From: Fluviicola sp.
GTDB taxonomy: Bacteria; Bacteroidota; Bacteroidia; Flavobacteriales_D; Crocinitomicaceae
Reading direction: 5' to 3'
Assembly (NCBI GenBank): GCA_002734085.1
Contig: NVXV01000003.1
Coordinates: 52,179 to 116,178 of the forward strand
DNA: 64,000 nucleotides
Shown here piece by piece: positions 44,762-53,930 of this stretch. A program made the translations under genes and the position numbers. The notes beneath the pieces were generated by a model that saw nothing but the letters and a program-made list of their open reading frames with translations, searched no databases and had not been told where the DNA came from. How positions within the stretch are numbered: position 1 is the first letter of the stretch; each line of letters begins with the position of its first letter.

Positions 44762-46816
44762 TTAATGACGTGATATTTCTTCTTGGTAATTAAGTAATTT
44801 CTTTTTCAATAAAAAGTAGCCTCTTGATAAAAGAAAGCTATAATCGTTCATAGATTTAAAGAGGATTTCTAAATTACTATCATTGTATTTTTCATTACCA
44901 TAGTACTTCCAATCCTTTGAAAGATATAATTCAAAATGATCTTTCATCTCTTTAGTGATTTCGGACTCATACTTACCATCTTCTAGCAAGTCTAATATCC
45001 CATTTTTTAAGTTGATTTCTAATGTTTCAATTCTTAAGAAATTCGCTTTTATTTCCTCATAAGGTGTTGTGTAGTTTAAGAAAATTAATTCGTTTGAAAG
45101 GATAGTATAGATCTCAAATTTAGAATCAAAAACTTTATCAAATTCGAAAAACTCTCGATAGAGTTGTTCTAACTTAGTTGAATTATTTTTAAGTCGGTCT
45201 AACTTGCTGTAAAAAAAATATATATTAATATCGTTTTTCTTAATCTGTTTATTTACTTGATCTAATTTTAGATTAAGTCTTCCAAGAATAGCTAAAGCAT
45301 CCTTGTGATTATACTTTTTACCATCATAATCGAATGTTTTTACTGGAATAGCCTTGTCGGCAATCTGTTTTAGTACGTCAATGTCATTTTGAAGAGCTAA
45401 GCTTGTATATACAAGATCAACTTTATCGTCTGAGAATAATTCTTCAAAATTAATAATATCTTCAGTTCGTTTTAAATTATCAATTTCAAAAGAAATAGGA
45501 TTCTTGTTATCATAATAGCCATTATAAATCTTAGAAAAAGAGTTATCTAAAAACTCTTTTTTAAATTCTGCTTGAAACTCCTCAAATTCAGTTATTGTAG
45601 GCTCTCTTTTATAATGAACGTCATTAAATATTCTAGTAGTTAGTTCTTCTTGAATACTCTTAATGTTATTTAACGTTTTGTTCGCAAGGACTCGTTCCAT
45701 CCTTACTGAAAGAACTCCAATTCTCTCTAATACTTCTATCCTATCTTCAACGCTTGGATGTGAAGCCCATTGGTCTTTAATTACTAATTTTGACTTATTG
45801 AATTTATTTAAGTCTTCGAGTGTAATTTGAGGCAAATTATCTATAATTTTAATGTCATTTTTTGCGGCAAGGAAATTCATTACGAACAACTGCTCATCAA
45901 ACAAGTTCTTGCTTTTTTTATTTTCTGGGATTTTTCTTTCATAAAATGACAAAACATAATTCAAAGAATAATCTGCTAAAGAAGTTCTAAGTAAAACGGT
46001 TTTCATAGGCTGAATTCCAGTAACGTTTGCGGCAATTTCATCTGCATGAAACTCCATTTCTCTAGACAATCCCAAATAACTCTTGTTAATAACTCCATAC
46101 ATCACACTGGAAACCCACTGAATACCTTGAGTTATTCTATATGCAAGAACTACAAAAATTGAAAGATAACCAGCTGCATTTGCCCATCTTTGGATAAGCT
46201 TCTCATATGATTCATTGTCATACAGTAGGTTGAAAATAACCAAATTTAAGTTATAGACATAGCTACCTACTTTCATAGATTTTTGAGAGAAATGCCCAAA
46301 TTCATGGCTCAAAATTGCCCTAAGTTCTTCTCTAGAAACAGAGTTGATTAAGCCTAATCCTAATTGAAGGTTTTTTCTGATAGGTAAAAACATACTCCAA
46401 AAATTGGAGTCATAAAATACTGAAGCATTTACATCACCAGATAAATAAACTTTTTTCGGGAGTTTTGTCCCCACTTTTTGAACAATGTCCTCAATCAAAC
46501 CAAATAACTCAGGCTCATCTCTTTTATTGATCTCAACAAGATGTGAGCGATCTACTTTGTATGATTTGAAAATGAATTTTAGTAAAAAGATAAGAACGAG
46601 AACCCCTAAACCTGCTATTGCAATTCCAAGAACTATAGTAGGTGGAACTGGATAAAGTACCACTAACCTTATACATTCATAAATACACAACGCAGTCAAC
46701 CCTACTGACATTAGTAATAATGATATATAAGTCAATGCAAAAAAGATGATTAAAATTATCGATTTAGTTGTTTGAGCTTTAAACTTCTCAGTAGGTTTGT
46801 TTTCTTTTTTAGTCAT
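44762..46816 (-). CDS. M48-family membrane metalloprotease
   Basis: 684 aa. Two transmembrane helices near the N-terminus (about residues 17-45 and 52-74), a catalytic domain with HEFGH (His171, Glu172, His175; ILSHEFGHFSQ) and a likely third ligand in REMEFHADEIAANVTG (about 250-265). This fits the HtpX/Ste24-like M48 family of the inner membrane, which degrades misfolded membrane proteins. The last 330 residues (from about 350) are a long, charged, mostly helical extension not found in plain HtpX. The ATG overlaps the TGA of the tiny upstream lipoprotein gene (ATGA), indicating translational coupling. Confidence 0.88.
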   Translation of the reverse strand: MTKKENKPTEKFKAQTTKSIILIIFFALTYISLLLMSVGLTALCIYECIRLVVLYPVPPTIVLGIAIAGLGVLVLIFLLKFIFKSYKVDRSHLVEINKRDEPELFGLIEDIVQKVGTKLPKKVYLSGDVNASVFYDSNFWSMFLPIRKNLQLGLGLINSVSREELRAILSHEFGHFSQKSMKVGSYVYNLNLVIFNLLYDNESYEKLIQRWANAAGYLSIFVVLAYRITQGIQWVSSVMYGVINKSYLGLSREMEFHADEIAANVTGIQPMKTVLLRTSLADYSLNYVLSFYERKIPENKKSKNLFDEQLFVMNFLAAKNDIKIIDNLPQITLEDLNKFNKSKLVIKDQWASHPSVEDRIEVLERIGVLSVRMERVLANKTLNNIKSIQEELTTRIFNDVHYKREPTITEFEEFQAEFKKEFLDNSFSKIYNGYYDNKNPISFEIDNLKRTEDIINFEELFSDDKVDLVYTSLALQNDIDVLKQIADKAIPVKTFDYDGKKYNHKDALAILGRLNLKLDQVNKQIKKNDINIYFFYSKLDRLKNNSTKLEQLYREFFEFDKVFDSKFEIYTILSNELIFLNYTTPYEEIKANFLRIETLEINLKNGILDLLEDGKYESEITKEMKDHFELYLSKDWKYYGNEKYNDSNLEILFKSMNDYSFLLSRGYFLLKKKLLNYQEEISRH

Positions 46817-47013
46817 AAATTTTGGTTTAGTTTCACTGATTCAATTTTCCCAACGCCTATTTCATTTAACTTAACCAAAGTTCCTTCAATTAAGTCACCT
46901 CCTTTTTCAAATTTTATAATGATATGTTTACTTTTTTCTTCTGAACATGAACTTAAAAGGATTATTAGTCCGAAAAGGGTATGAAGAATTATATTTGGAT
47001 TTGAGTTTTTCAT
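46813..47013 (-). CDS. Tiny lipoprotein with partial MCE (MlaD)-like motif
   Basis: 66 aa. Signal with lipobox LSSC (Cys23), leaving a mature lipoprotein of about 44 residues. The stretch IIIKFEKGGDLIEGTLVKLNEIGVGKIESVKL (residues 31-61) reads like the first strands of an MCE domain, compare the MlaD pattern of GL..G..V...GV.VG.V..I.L, but the domain stops there. The stop codon overlaps the M48 start (ATGA), so the two proteins are made together. Independent evidence for being real: lipobox plus coupling. MCE relationship is inferred by eye. Confidence 0.65.
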   Translation of the reverse strand: MKNSNPNIILHTLFGLIILLSSCSEEKSKHIIIKFEKGGDLIEGTLVKLNEIGVGKIESVKLNQNL

Positions 47014-47135
47014 GGTTTATTTATAAAATTATTAAACTGACTACTTATTTCTCGTTTTACATTGTGTTCGCTAAACCTTACCCTCTTAACTACCACGAGA
47101 TAAAACCTCATGCCCGTTTCTTTTATACTACTTAA

Positions 47136-50100
47136 CTAACGATAGTATATAGGATAATTCATTTGAATATTCTCTATTCGAGTCGTTGGGCGTTGTTTGC
47201 CATTACTTAAAGCTTTCACATTTTCGTAAACGTACCTTCTAAGTTCATCAACCTCAATTTTTGTATCTTCATTCAAATCTGCCTTTCCGGTTTTAATTCC
47301 TTCCAACATACAATAGGTAAACAAGCCGTTTTTCCATTGATCGCTTTCCATAGCAAATTCAGCACCACCAGCGGAGGAGATTACTGTGGCTCCCGAGCCT
47401 TGTCTTATGTCTGAGAACAAGTTTTCTACCATTTCTCTGGAGTTTTCCAGTCCAAAGGCGTCTTCTTCCTTGTACCCGGTAGCTACAGATCGAAACTTTA
47501 TTTCTCCATCTTCATCTTGAGGTGTCGTGTCTTTTTTGATTTCATCTTTGTCCACTTCCCCGCTGTGGCACGTATCCATGATCAACAATTTTTTAATTGC
47601 TTTTACTTGTGTAAGCAGATTCTCAATACGCTCATAAGCCAAGCCTTTTTCAGAAGGACTTGTGAAATCCATATCATAAGTACCAAAATAGTAGTTGTAA
47701 TCTTCGTCCAGTACTCCGTGACCAGCGATAAAAACAACCACAACATCATTGATGGTTGCGTCGGTTAAGAAGCTTTCTAGATTAGAGATATTTTGCTTCG
47801 TGGCTTCTTCATTGGTAAGTGTTTTTATAAAAATATGTTTGTAAACATCCCCATTTTGCTTCATTTGGCTCACAAAATCACTGACATCTTTGGTCGGATA
47901 AGTCAGGTTAAATTTTTCGTCTTGATACTTAGAAACACCAATTCCAATCACATAAAGGTTGCTTTTTAGAAGCTTCTTGGGTTCATGAATTACTGTAAAG
48001 GATTCTTTTAATGAATAAGCACCGGCTCGATTGATGCTCATTACGGTCACTTTATTCATCCCCTGAATAAGTCCAATCGTTATGTCTTTTTCAATGGACT
48101 GAGTGTTCTTGTCTTTTAGAGAAATTCCTTGATTACCATAATAAGGTACTCCATTTAGATAGACTTGAATACGGTCGAGCATTTCTACGCTATCACTTGC
48201 TTTAACCGTAAATGTAATCTCATTTTTCTCGCTGATGTAAGGCAATTTGTCCCTATCAATATTGATTTCAGGAACGACAAAGCTTCCATTCAGTTCATCC
48301 TTCTCAAAGCCCATTTTCTTCACTCTTTTCTGATAAATGTATTTGTAAGCTCTTATGAGGTTTTCTGGTGTTTTTCCAATGATATTCGCAACAATATCAG
48401 GTCGATTGTAAATCAGGTCAAACTGCTCGAAAGGGTAAAGACGATCGTCTATTTTGAAAGCAATTCCTTCCAATGCTGCTTTGGTACCTGTATAGTAAAA
48501 ATCTTTGTTAAAAATGATGTAGTCAGTTCCTGAAGCAGCGGTAAATGTAGCTTCTACTCCACACAAATCGGGGTTCCAAAGTTTTAATGTGCCATCGTTT
48601 GAACAAGAATAAACACGGTGTGTTTCAGGTTCAAATACCACTTTGTTCACTCCATCAAGATGTCCTTCAAATATACATACCAATTTACCAGTGGGTACTT
48701 CCCAAAGCTTTACGGAGTTGTCGGCTTTCCATACGGTGTTATTTGTTGCACCAGAAGCAAGGTATTTTGAGTCACTACTAAAGGTAATACTATTGATTGC
48801 ATTTTGATGTGCTGTGAAAGCAGTTATAGAATCATAAGTTTCTGCATCTCGAATGTAAATGGTTTTATCCCATGCCGAAGATGCAAGGTATTTTCCATCC
48901 GGACTAAAAGCAACACCGCTAGTCATGGTAATTTGTTCAGTGAGGGCTACCAGTTCTTTTTCCTTTTCCCAATCCCATACGCGAACGTTAGCATCGTAAC
49001 CGCAACTTGCCAATCGTTTTCCATCGGGACTAAAACTTAAATCAAAAATTCCTCCTTCATGTGCCTGATATGTTTTAATCAACTCTCGCTCTTGTAGATC
49101 CCATATTCTGATCTTACCTTGATATCCAGCACCTGCTAAGTATCTTCCGTCAGAACTAACAGTTAGTGTTTGTTGGATTTCGTAACCTGCGTCCATCCGA
49201 TTCAGTAGTTCGCCTGTTTCAAGATCCCAAATTCCAATTTGTAGTGTTCTACTCACCGCGTATAGTTTACCTTCTGTTCCAAATTGACAGGGAAACATTC
49301 CATCCAGTGTGCGTTCAATTTTATTCTGTTTTAAGTTCCAAACGGCCAATTTCAACTTCCCATTTGCAGCGACCAGATAATCACCTTTAGGAGAGACAGT
49401 CATGTTAAGCATTTTGCTAATTAGCGGTTGGAATTTTTTAATGGGCTGTAAGTCTTTTAAATTGTAAAAGACGATTTCTTTCATGTGAACAGTAGCCAAA
49501 ATCTCGTTATCGTGGAATACTTTGAAATGTGTTGGACTAAACGTTTCATTCTCTTCAAGCGTTTTGAAGACCTCCGTTTCTAAATTGAAGATCTGTAGTT
49601 TTTTTCCATGTACAGTTATGTAGACGAGCATTTGCTCTTCGTCAAAGTGAACTCCTTGAATTTTAGATGAAACGGGAATGCTCCATTTCTTTTCTCCTGT
49701 AGAAAGATCAAAAATATGAACGTTGTCATCGTTGAACCCGCTGTAAAAATAATTTCCTGATGTACTGATTTTAGAGGGACAAAAAGGGAAGTTGAATTCA
49801 TCAAAAAACGTCAATGTGTTTTTCTCTTTTGTTTCAATATCCAGTATGTGAAGCTTGCCTTTATGGTCTAATAGTGTTAGTTTCTTGGTATTTGGAATTT
49901 TATTCAAATGAATAACATACTGATCGCTAAGCACTTCACCTTGACTTTCTTTTTGAAGTTTTACTCGCGCAGCATGTCCGTCTTCGTTGAGATAGTACAT
50001 CCATTTGCTGTCATCAGAAAACGCTATTCCATTCGCATTGGGTTCCGCCGGCACCTCTACCACCAATTCATTGGTCACAAAGTTCCATACTTTAATCGTT

Positions 50101-50399
50101 CCGTGATTGATCAGCGCTGCAATTAATTTGTTGTTTGGAGTGAATTTTAAACTATTGATTCGACCGTTGTTCGGTCCAAGTGTAGTGAATTCTCTTGAAG
50201 ATGGAATGTCCCATATTTTGACGATTTTATTATTACTTCCTGAGGCCATCCAGCGTTCATTTGGAGAAACATCTATGGAATTAATCTGATCGGTATGCCC
50301 TTGAGTTAAAACAACCTTAGCCTCTTGGGAGTGGACTAAGAAAGAAGCTGCAAGTGTAAAGAAGACTAATAAAAATTTCATCTGATTTATTTTCTTCAT
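47136..50399 (-). CDS. Exported WD40-repeat caspase (peptidase C14) protein
   Basis: 1087 aa. A signal peptide (to about residue 25, ending VHSQ) is followed by about 14 WD40-type repeats (residues 30-630, e.g. GHTDQINSIDVSPNERWMASGSNNKIVKIWD and DLSFSPDGKRLASCGYDANVRVWD) that should form two seven-bladed propellers. After an Ig-like section (about 710-800) comes a caspase-like domain (about 818-1085) with catalytic His894 in AGHG and Cys944 in DTCHSGE. The pairing of a propeller with a C14 protease is known in bacterial metacaspase-like proteins; being exported is notable. Start could also be ATG 50381. It lies between the GNAT gene and the MCE-like lipoprotein gene on the same strand. Confidence 0.9.
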   Translation of the reverse strand: MKKINQMKFLLVFFTLAASFLVHSQEAKVVLTQGHTDQINSIDVSPNERWMASGSNNKIVKIWDIPSSREFTTLGPNNGRINSLKFTPNNKLIAALINHGTIKVWNFVTNELVVEVPAEPNANGIAFSDDSKWMYYLNEDGHAARVKLQKESQGEVLSDQYVIHLNKIPNTKKLTLLDHKGKLHILDIETKEKNTLTFFDEFNFPFCPSKISTSGNYFYSGFNDDNVHIFDLSTGEKKWSIPVSSKIQGVHFDEEQMLVYITVHGKKLQIFNLETEVFKTLEENETFSPTHFKVFHDNEILATVHMKEIVFYNLKDLQPIKKFQPLISKMLNMTVSPKGDYLVAANGKLKLAVWNLKQNKIERTLDGMFPCQFGTEGKLYAVSRTLQIGIWDLETGELLNRMDAGYEIQQTLTVSSDGRYLAGAGYQGKIRIWDLQERELIKTYQAHEGGIFDLSFSPDGKRLASCGYDANVRVWDWEKEKELVALTEQITMTSGVAFSPDGKYLASSAWDKTIYIRDAETYDSITAFTAHQNAINSITFSSDSKYLASGATNNTVWKADNSVKLWEVPTGKLVCIFEGHLDGVNKVVFEPETHRVYSCSNDGTLKLWNPDLCGVEATFTAASGTDYIIFNKDFYYTGTKAALEGIAFKIDDRLYPFEQFDLIYNRPDIVANIIGKTPENLIRAYKYIYQKRVKKMGFEKDELNGSFVVPEINIDRDKLPYISEKNEITFTVKASDSVEMLDRIQVYLNGVPYYGNQGISLKDKNTQSIEKDITIGLIQGMNKVTVMSINRAGAYSLKESFTVIHEPKKLLKSNLYVIGIGVSKYQDEKFNLTYPTKDVSDFVSQMKQNGDVYKHIFIKTLTNEEATKQNISNLESFLTDATINDVVVVFIAGHGVLDEDYNYYFGTYDMDFTSPSEKGLAYERIENLLTQVKAIKKLLIMDTCHSGEVDKDEIKKDTTPQDEDGEIKFRSVATGYKEEDAFGLENSREMVENLFSDIRQGSGATVISSAGGAEFAMESDQWKNGLFTYCMLEGIKTGKADLNEDTKIEVDELRRYVYENVKALSNGKQRPTTRIENIQMNYPIYYR

Positions 50400-50439
50400 T
50401 AAAGATATTCAAATAATTGGAATGGCTTATATCCCCGCT

Positions 50440-50949
50440 TTACTTATCAATGCTAAAAATATTAAACGAGTTCACTCTTTTTTCGAAGCTCATCCCATTT
50501 CGAAGCGCTACTTTTTCAGAAGCCAAATTTTTAATATGTATCATTGAAATTAATGAATCAGTAAAATCATTTTCAAATGCATAGTTTTTACATTTTGATG
50601 CTGCCTCTATGGCGTACCCTCGTTTCCAAAATTCTGGAAGAATAGAATAGCCTATCTCCAGCCTTTCTTCATTTTCAATCGTTTGAATTAAAAGGCCCGA
50701 CTGACCAACCATTCGGTTTGTTTTTTTATCCACTAGTACGTTTAATCCTCCCAAGTTATTTTCATATCTGTGGAACGCTTTGTCAAACCAAATTTTGCAT
50801 AATTCAACTGGAGATAACTTTGGATCAAGTTCTAGGTGCTCAGCAATATTTTCTGCTTTGAATAAGTTCAACCATTCATCAAAATCCTCTGGCTCGAGTA
50901 GTCTGAATTTTAATCTTTCGGTTTCTTGTCCTACGAGTAGATATTTCAT
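50440..50949 (-). CDS. GNAT-family N-acetyltransferase (RimJ/RimL type)
   Basis: 169 aa, cytoplasmic. The pattern of the RimJ/RimL branch is visible: TERLKFRLLEPEDFDEWLNLF at the start, then NRMVGQSGLLIQ, the acetyl-CoA-binding segment EIGYSILPEFWKRGYAIEAASKC and the closing HIKNLASEKVALRNGMSFEKRVNSF. Such enzymes acetylate N-termini or small molecules; the acceptor is unknown. It sits 41 nt ahead of the WD40-caspase gene on the same strand. Confidence 0.88.
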   Translation of the reverse strand: MKYLLVGQETERLKFRLLEPEDFDEWLNLFKAENIAEHLELDPKLSPVELCKIWFDKAFHRYENNLGGLNVLVDKKTNRMVGQSGLLIQTIENEERLEIGYSILPEFWKRGYAIEAASKCKNYAFENDFTDSLISMIHIKNLASEKVALRNGMSFEKRVNSFNIFSIDK

Positions 50950-50979
50950 TTTTAATTTGTTACACTAAAGTTTATTAAA

Positions 50980-51519
50980 TTACTTAATGCGTCTAAATTT
51001 AGTTAGCCTAGACGATGTATTTCCAGCATTTAAAATAAAAATCATTCCAAATTTCGTTTCTATATTCAGTATTTCCATGTAATCTTCAGTCCATTTAATA
51101 AACACTCTTTTATCATAATACCAGAAATAAATAAATGGTAAACCAATAGGACGAATCATAGTTTTAGAACGAAATATATTTCCTTTCCATTTTCCTCTAA
51201 GACTCCAACTTTTCACTATACTATCGTCAGAAATTACAGAAATTTCAAGAGATTTATTGTTTCGTTTTAAATCAACTTCTGTATTTGACCAATTTTCAAT
51301 GCTATCTTTATTAAAAAGTTGAAATATTAACTGATCAGATAATGTGTTTTTGTAATGTCCACAATTCGATTCTGGACAGTTTCGAAAACTACCTTTTTCA
51401 AAATCCAAAGCTGGTTGGTCATCTTGAAATAATTCAGTTGCCCTGTTTGTTGAAATGCAACTAACGTGAGTGAAAATGAAAAAAGTCAAAATAACTGATA
51501 TTTTAAAAATCTTTATCAT
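50980..51519 (-). CDS. Lipoprotein of unknown function
   Basis: 179 aa from ATG 51519 (4 nt after the preceding gene ends; an in-frame TTG at 51534 would overlap it). Lipobox HVSC gives Cys21. The mature part has two close cysteines (FRNCPESNCGHY, about residues 47-58) and then strand-rich sequence (TEVDLKRNNKSLEISVISDDSIVKSWSLRGKWKGNIF, FIYFWYYDKRVFIKWTEDYMEILN). The pattern is often found in Bacteroidota lipoproteins with no named family. It seems co-transcribed with the TonB-C-like gene upstream. Confidence 0.65.
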   Translation of the reverse strand: MIKIFKISVILTFFIFTHVSCISTNRATELFQDDQPALDFEKGSFRNCPESNCGHYKNTLSDQLIFQLFNKDSIENWSNTEVDLKRNNKSLEISVISDDSIVKSWSLRGKWKGNIFRSKTMIRPIGLPFIYFWYYDKRVFIKWTEDYMEILNIETKFGMIFILNAGNTSSRLTKFRRIK

Positions 51520-51523
51520 GCAA

Positions 51524-51928
51524 TTATAATTCAACTCTTAGAGCAAACATCAACTTCGAACACACGGGTTTTTTGTTCACGATTCCAGGGGACCAATACT
51601 CTGTGTTCAAGAGTTTTTCTTCGAATTGTTTCAAACACTCTTCAGGTAAAGTCCTCTTCTTGAAATCGATACTTATTACTTTACCTTTTTTATCAATAAT
51701 AAGTTCTATGAATTCTTTTGCTTGATAACTATACCCACTTGCAACACATTCATTTATTATTGATGCCAATTCTTTCCTAATCATATCTGAAATTGATTCG
51801 TATTCATTTATTGTTGCCTCTTTGTCAGGATAATCAATTATTGAATCGCAATTACTCATCTCGTTTTGCCCGTATGAAAGATAGGACAGCAGAAGCAAAA
51901 TAAACAGTATGTGAGGTAGTTTTTTCAT
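51524..51928 (-). CDS. Small exported protein with a TonB C-terminal-like domain
   Basis: 134 aa with a signal peptide (MKKLPHILFILLLLSYLSYGQ). Residues about 62-134 look like a TonB C-terminal domain: FIELIIDKKGKVISIDFKKRTLPEECLKQFEEKLLNTEYWSPGIVNKKPVCSKLMFALRVEL has the strand-helix-strand plan and the W-x-PG-x-x-x-x-x-PV motif. It lacks the membrane anchor and Pro-rich linker of a real TonB, so it is not an energy transducer but a free periplasmic domain. Two cysteines in the domain may pair. Confidence 0.7.
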   Translation of the reverse strand: MKKLPHILFILLLLSYLSYGQNEMSNCDSIIDYPDKEATINEYESISDMIRKELASIINECVASGYSYQAKEFIELIIDKKGKVISIDFKKRTLPEECLKQFEEKLLNTEYWSPGIVNKKPVCSKLMFALRVEL

Positions 51929-52126
51929 TTCTAACTCTTCTGTCTTGGACTATTTTTTGAGTTTTGTAATTAGTCAGTTAATTCAACTTTCTATTTGAAA
52001 TACTTGGTAACTACTTTTATAGTAGGAGGTTCATTTAATTTAGATACCTGCATAATTCAAATTTACGATTAAAATTCTAATTTGACATTCAAACAGTTTT
52101 AAACACAAAATCTTAAAATCAAGAAT

Positions 52127-52157
52127 TTTGATTATCCTTATAGTCTAATTAGATTTA
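52127..52157 (+). promoter_or_regulatory. Promoter close to the S15/CocE hydrolase start
   Basis: TTTG (52127-52130), 19 nt, TAGATTTA (52150-52157; one mismatch). The -7 box ends 7 nt before ATG 52165, predicting a nearly leaderless transcript. Confidence 0.5.
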
Positions 52158-52164
52158 TTTTATC

Positions 52165-53910
52165 ATGAAGTGGGTAACCTTTGTAACACTATACTGCTGT
52201 TGTCTTTTCTCCATTCAATCGCAAACTTGCAACTCCTACTATATTCAAATGGAAGATAGCGTAAAGCTTGCCGCAGACGTCTTTTTACCAACATCTTATG
52301 AACAAGGTGAACTACCCGTCTTAATTCAATTTGAAAGATATTGGCGCTCCTCAATAACCAAGAAAAATGAAGAGCCAACTCTTCATGGACTTTCTAAATA
52401 TTTTAGTGATAATGGATATATCATTGTTATTGTAGACACTCGCGGTTCGGGAGCTTCATTTGGAACAAGGCTTTCTGAGTATTCTCCACAAGAGGTTAAT
52501 GATGCAGAGCAAGTGTTAGATTGGGTTGTTGATCAACCTTGGTCAAATGGAAATATTGGCTCTTACGGAACCTCCTATACAGGTACTACAGCGGAGTTAT
52601 TATGTGCAACAAAACACCCCTCCTTAAAAGCTGTTATCCCTGGATGGTCTGATTTTGACATTTATCGCAGTCCAGTCAGACCTTATGGAATGTTGGCTAG
52701 TAAATTCATCAAGAAATGGGGCACATATGTAAAATTACTTGACCGGAATCGATCATTGATTCTAAAAAGCTCTGTTCATCCTGTAGACGAAGATTCACTC
52801 AAGGCCGCAATAAAGGAGCACAAAGGAAACCTTAATGTCTATCGCTCTACAAAAAAAGGTGAATTTAGAAATTCAGACATGGGAGTTTATGATTACGAGG
52901 AGTGTTCTGTTGTTCATTGGAAAGAGGAGATTGAAGCATCGAAAGTGCCAATGCTTGTCTTAGCAAGCTGGATGGATGCAGGTACTGCTGAAGGAACTAT
53001 ACAACGCCTGGAACATTTCAGCAATCCTCAAAAAGTGATTTTAATGGCAACTTCACACGGCGGATGGAGTAATGCAAGTCCTTTTAGTGTAGAAAATATT
53101 GCAAAGTACCCTAACCTTTTGAAGCAATATCAGAATAACTTACAATTAGAATTCTTTGATCATCATGTGAAAGGAATTGACAATGGAGTTGATGAATGGC
53201 CGCTCATGAGATATTTTAATATGGGACAAGAAGTTTACAAAGAATCTGATTCTTGGCCAATTCCAGGAACGGAGACCACAAATTTCTACTTTCTAGAAGA
53301 AGGAAGGCTTGGTTCTGAAAAACCTAACACCGAGACAGGAACAGATCAGTATAAAGTCGATTTTGGTGTTTACACAAGTAAAATGAATAGGTGGACCACT
53401 CAAATGGGGGAACCCGTATTGAATTTAAATCATCGAAATGAAATGGATGATAGAATGTTGACTTATACCTCTCAACCTGTAACAGATGATGTTCAAATAA
53501 CAGGAACTCCAGTTGTGACCATTCAAATTTCATCAACCCATGAAGATGGGGCTGTTTTTGTCTACCTAGAAGATGTTGATGAAAACGGAAACAGTACTTA
53601 CATCACTGAGGGAGGGCTGCGGTTGATTCACCGTAAAATAGCAGAACAAACGGATGAATCATTTAATTTACACTCATTCAACGAAGAAGATGCAAGTCCG
53701 ATGACTCCGGGGAAAACGGAGCTTATAACTTTTAAACTTTGGCCAACGTCAGTGTTGATTAAAAAAGGGCATTCCATTCGAATTGCTATAGCGGGAGCAG
53801 ATAAAAGTACTTTTGATAGAATTCCTAAAACGGGAACTCCTACATATACAATTCAACGAAATGCATCTTCAAGTTCATTTATTTCTTTGCCAATTATTGT
53901 GAGTGACTAA
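52165..53910 (+). CDS. Exported CocE/NonD (S15, X-Pro dipeptidyl-peptidase-like) hydrolase
   Basis: 581 aa. A short signal peptide (to about residue 18, CCCLFSIQSQ) is followed by the alpha/beta-hydrolase core with nucleophile Ser137 in GTSYTG, Asp271 in SWMDAGT and His298 in TSHGGW, the triad layout of the CocE/NonD and S15 families. A C-terminal jelly-roll domain follows (about 390-575: PVTDDVQITGTPVVTIQISS, LWPTSVLIKKGHSIRIAIAGAD). Known members cleave esters (cocaine), beta-lactam side chains or X-Pro peptides. The natural substrate here is unknown. Confidence 0.9.
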   Translation: MKWVTFVTLYCCCLFSIQSQTCNSYYIQMEDSVKLAADVFLPTSYEQGELPVLIQFERYWRSSITKKNEEPTLHGLSKYFSDNGYIIVIVDTRGSGASFGTRLSEYSPQEVNDAEQVLDWVVDQPWSNGNIGSYGTSYTGTTAELLCATKHPSLKAVIPGWSDFDIYRSPVRPYGMLASKFIKKWGTYVKLLDRNRSLILKSSVHPVDEDSLKAAIKEHKGNLNVYRSTKKGEFRNSDMGVYDYEECSVVHWKEEIEASKVPMLVLASWMDAGTAEGTIQRLEHFSNPQKVILMATSHGGWSNASPFSVENIAKYPNLLKQYQNNLQLEFFDHHVKGIDNGVDEWPLMRYFNMGQEVYKESDSWPIPGTETTNFYFLEEGRLGSEKPNTETGTDQYKVDFGVYTSKMNRWTTQMGEPVLNLNHRNEMDDRMLTYTSQPVTDDVQITGTPVVTIQISSTHEDGAVFVYLEDVDENGNSTYITEGGLRLIHRKIAEQTDESFNLHSFNEEDASPMTPGKTELITFKLWPTSVLIKKGHSIRIAIAGADKSTFDRIPKTGTPTYTIQRNASSSSFISLPIIVSD

Positions 53911-53930
53911 TTATATTGGCTTGAAAAATT

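Noticed and set aside
46813..47013. Frameshifted remnant of a longer MCE gene
   Set aside because: Immediately downstream sequence encodes the M48 protease from its first codon with an ATGA overlap, leaving no room for the rest of an MCE domain; a true short gene is more likely, but homologues should be checked.
48165..48533. Plus-strand ORF of 122 codons inside the WD40-caspase gene
   Set aside because: Reads antisense through conserved coding sequence, no recognisable motif; a shadow of the larger gene.
42175..51928. Minus-strand block as a phage-defence island built around the caspase
   Set aside because: The caspase has an export signal, and no known defence partners, nucleases, cyclases or integrases are nearby; neighbours are envelope proteins and a GntR-hydrolase pair.
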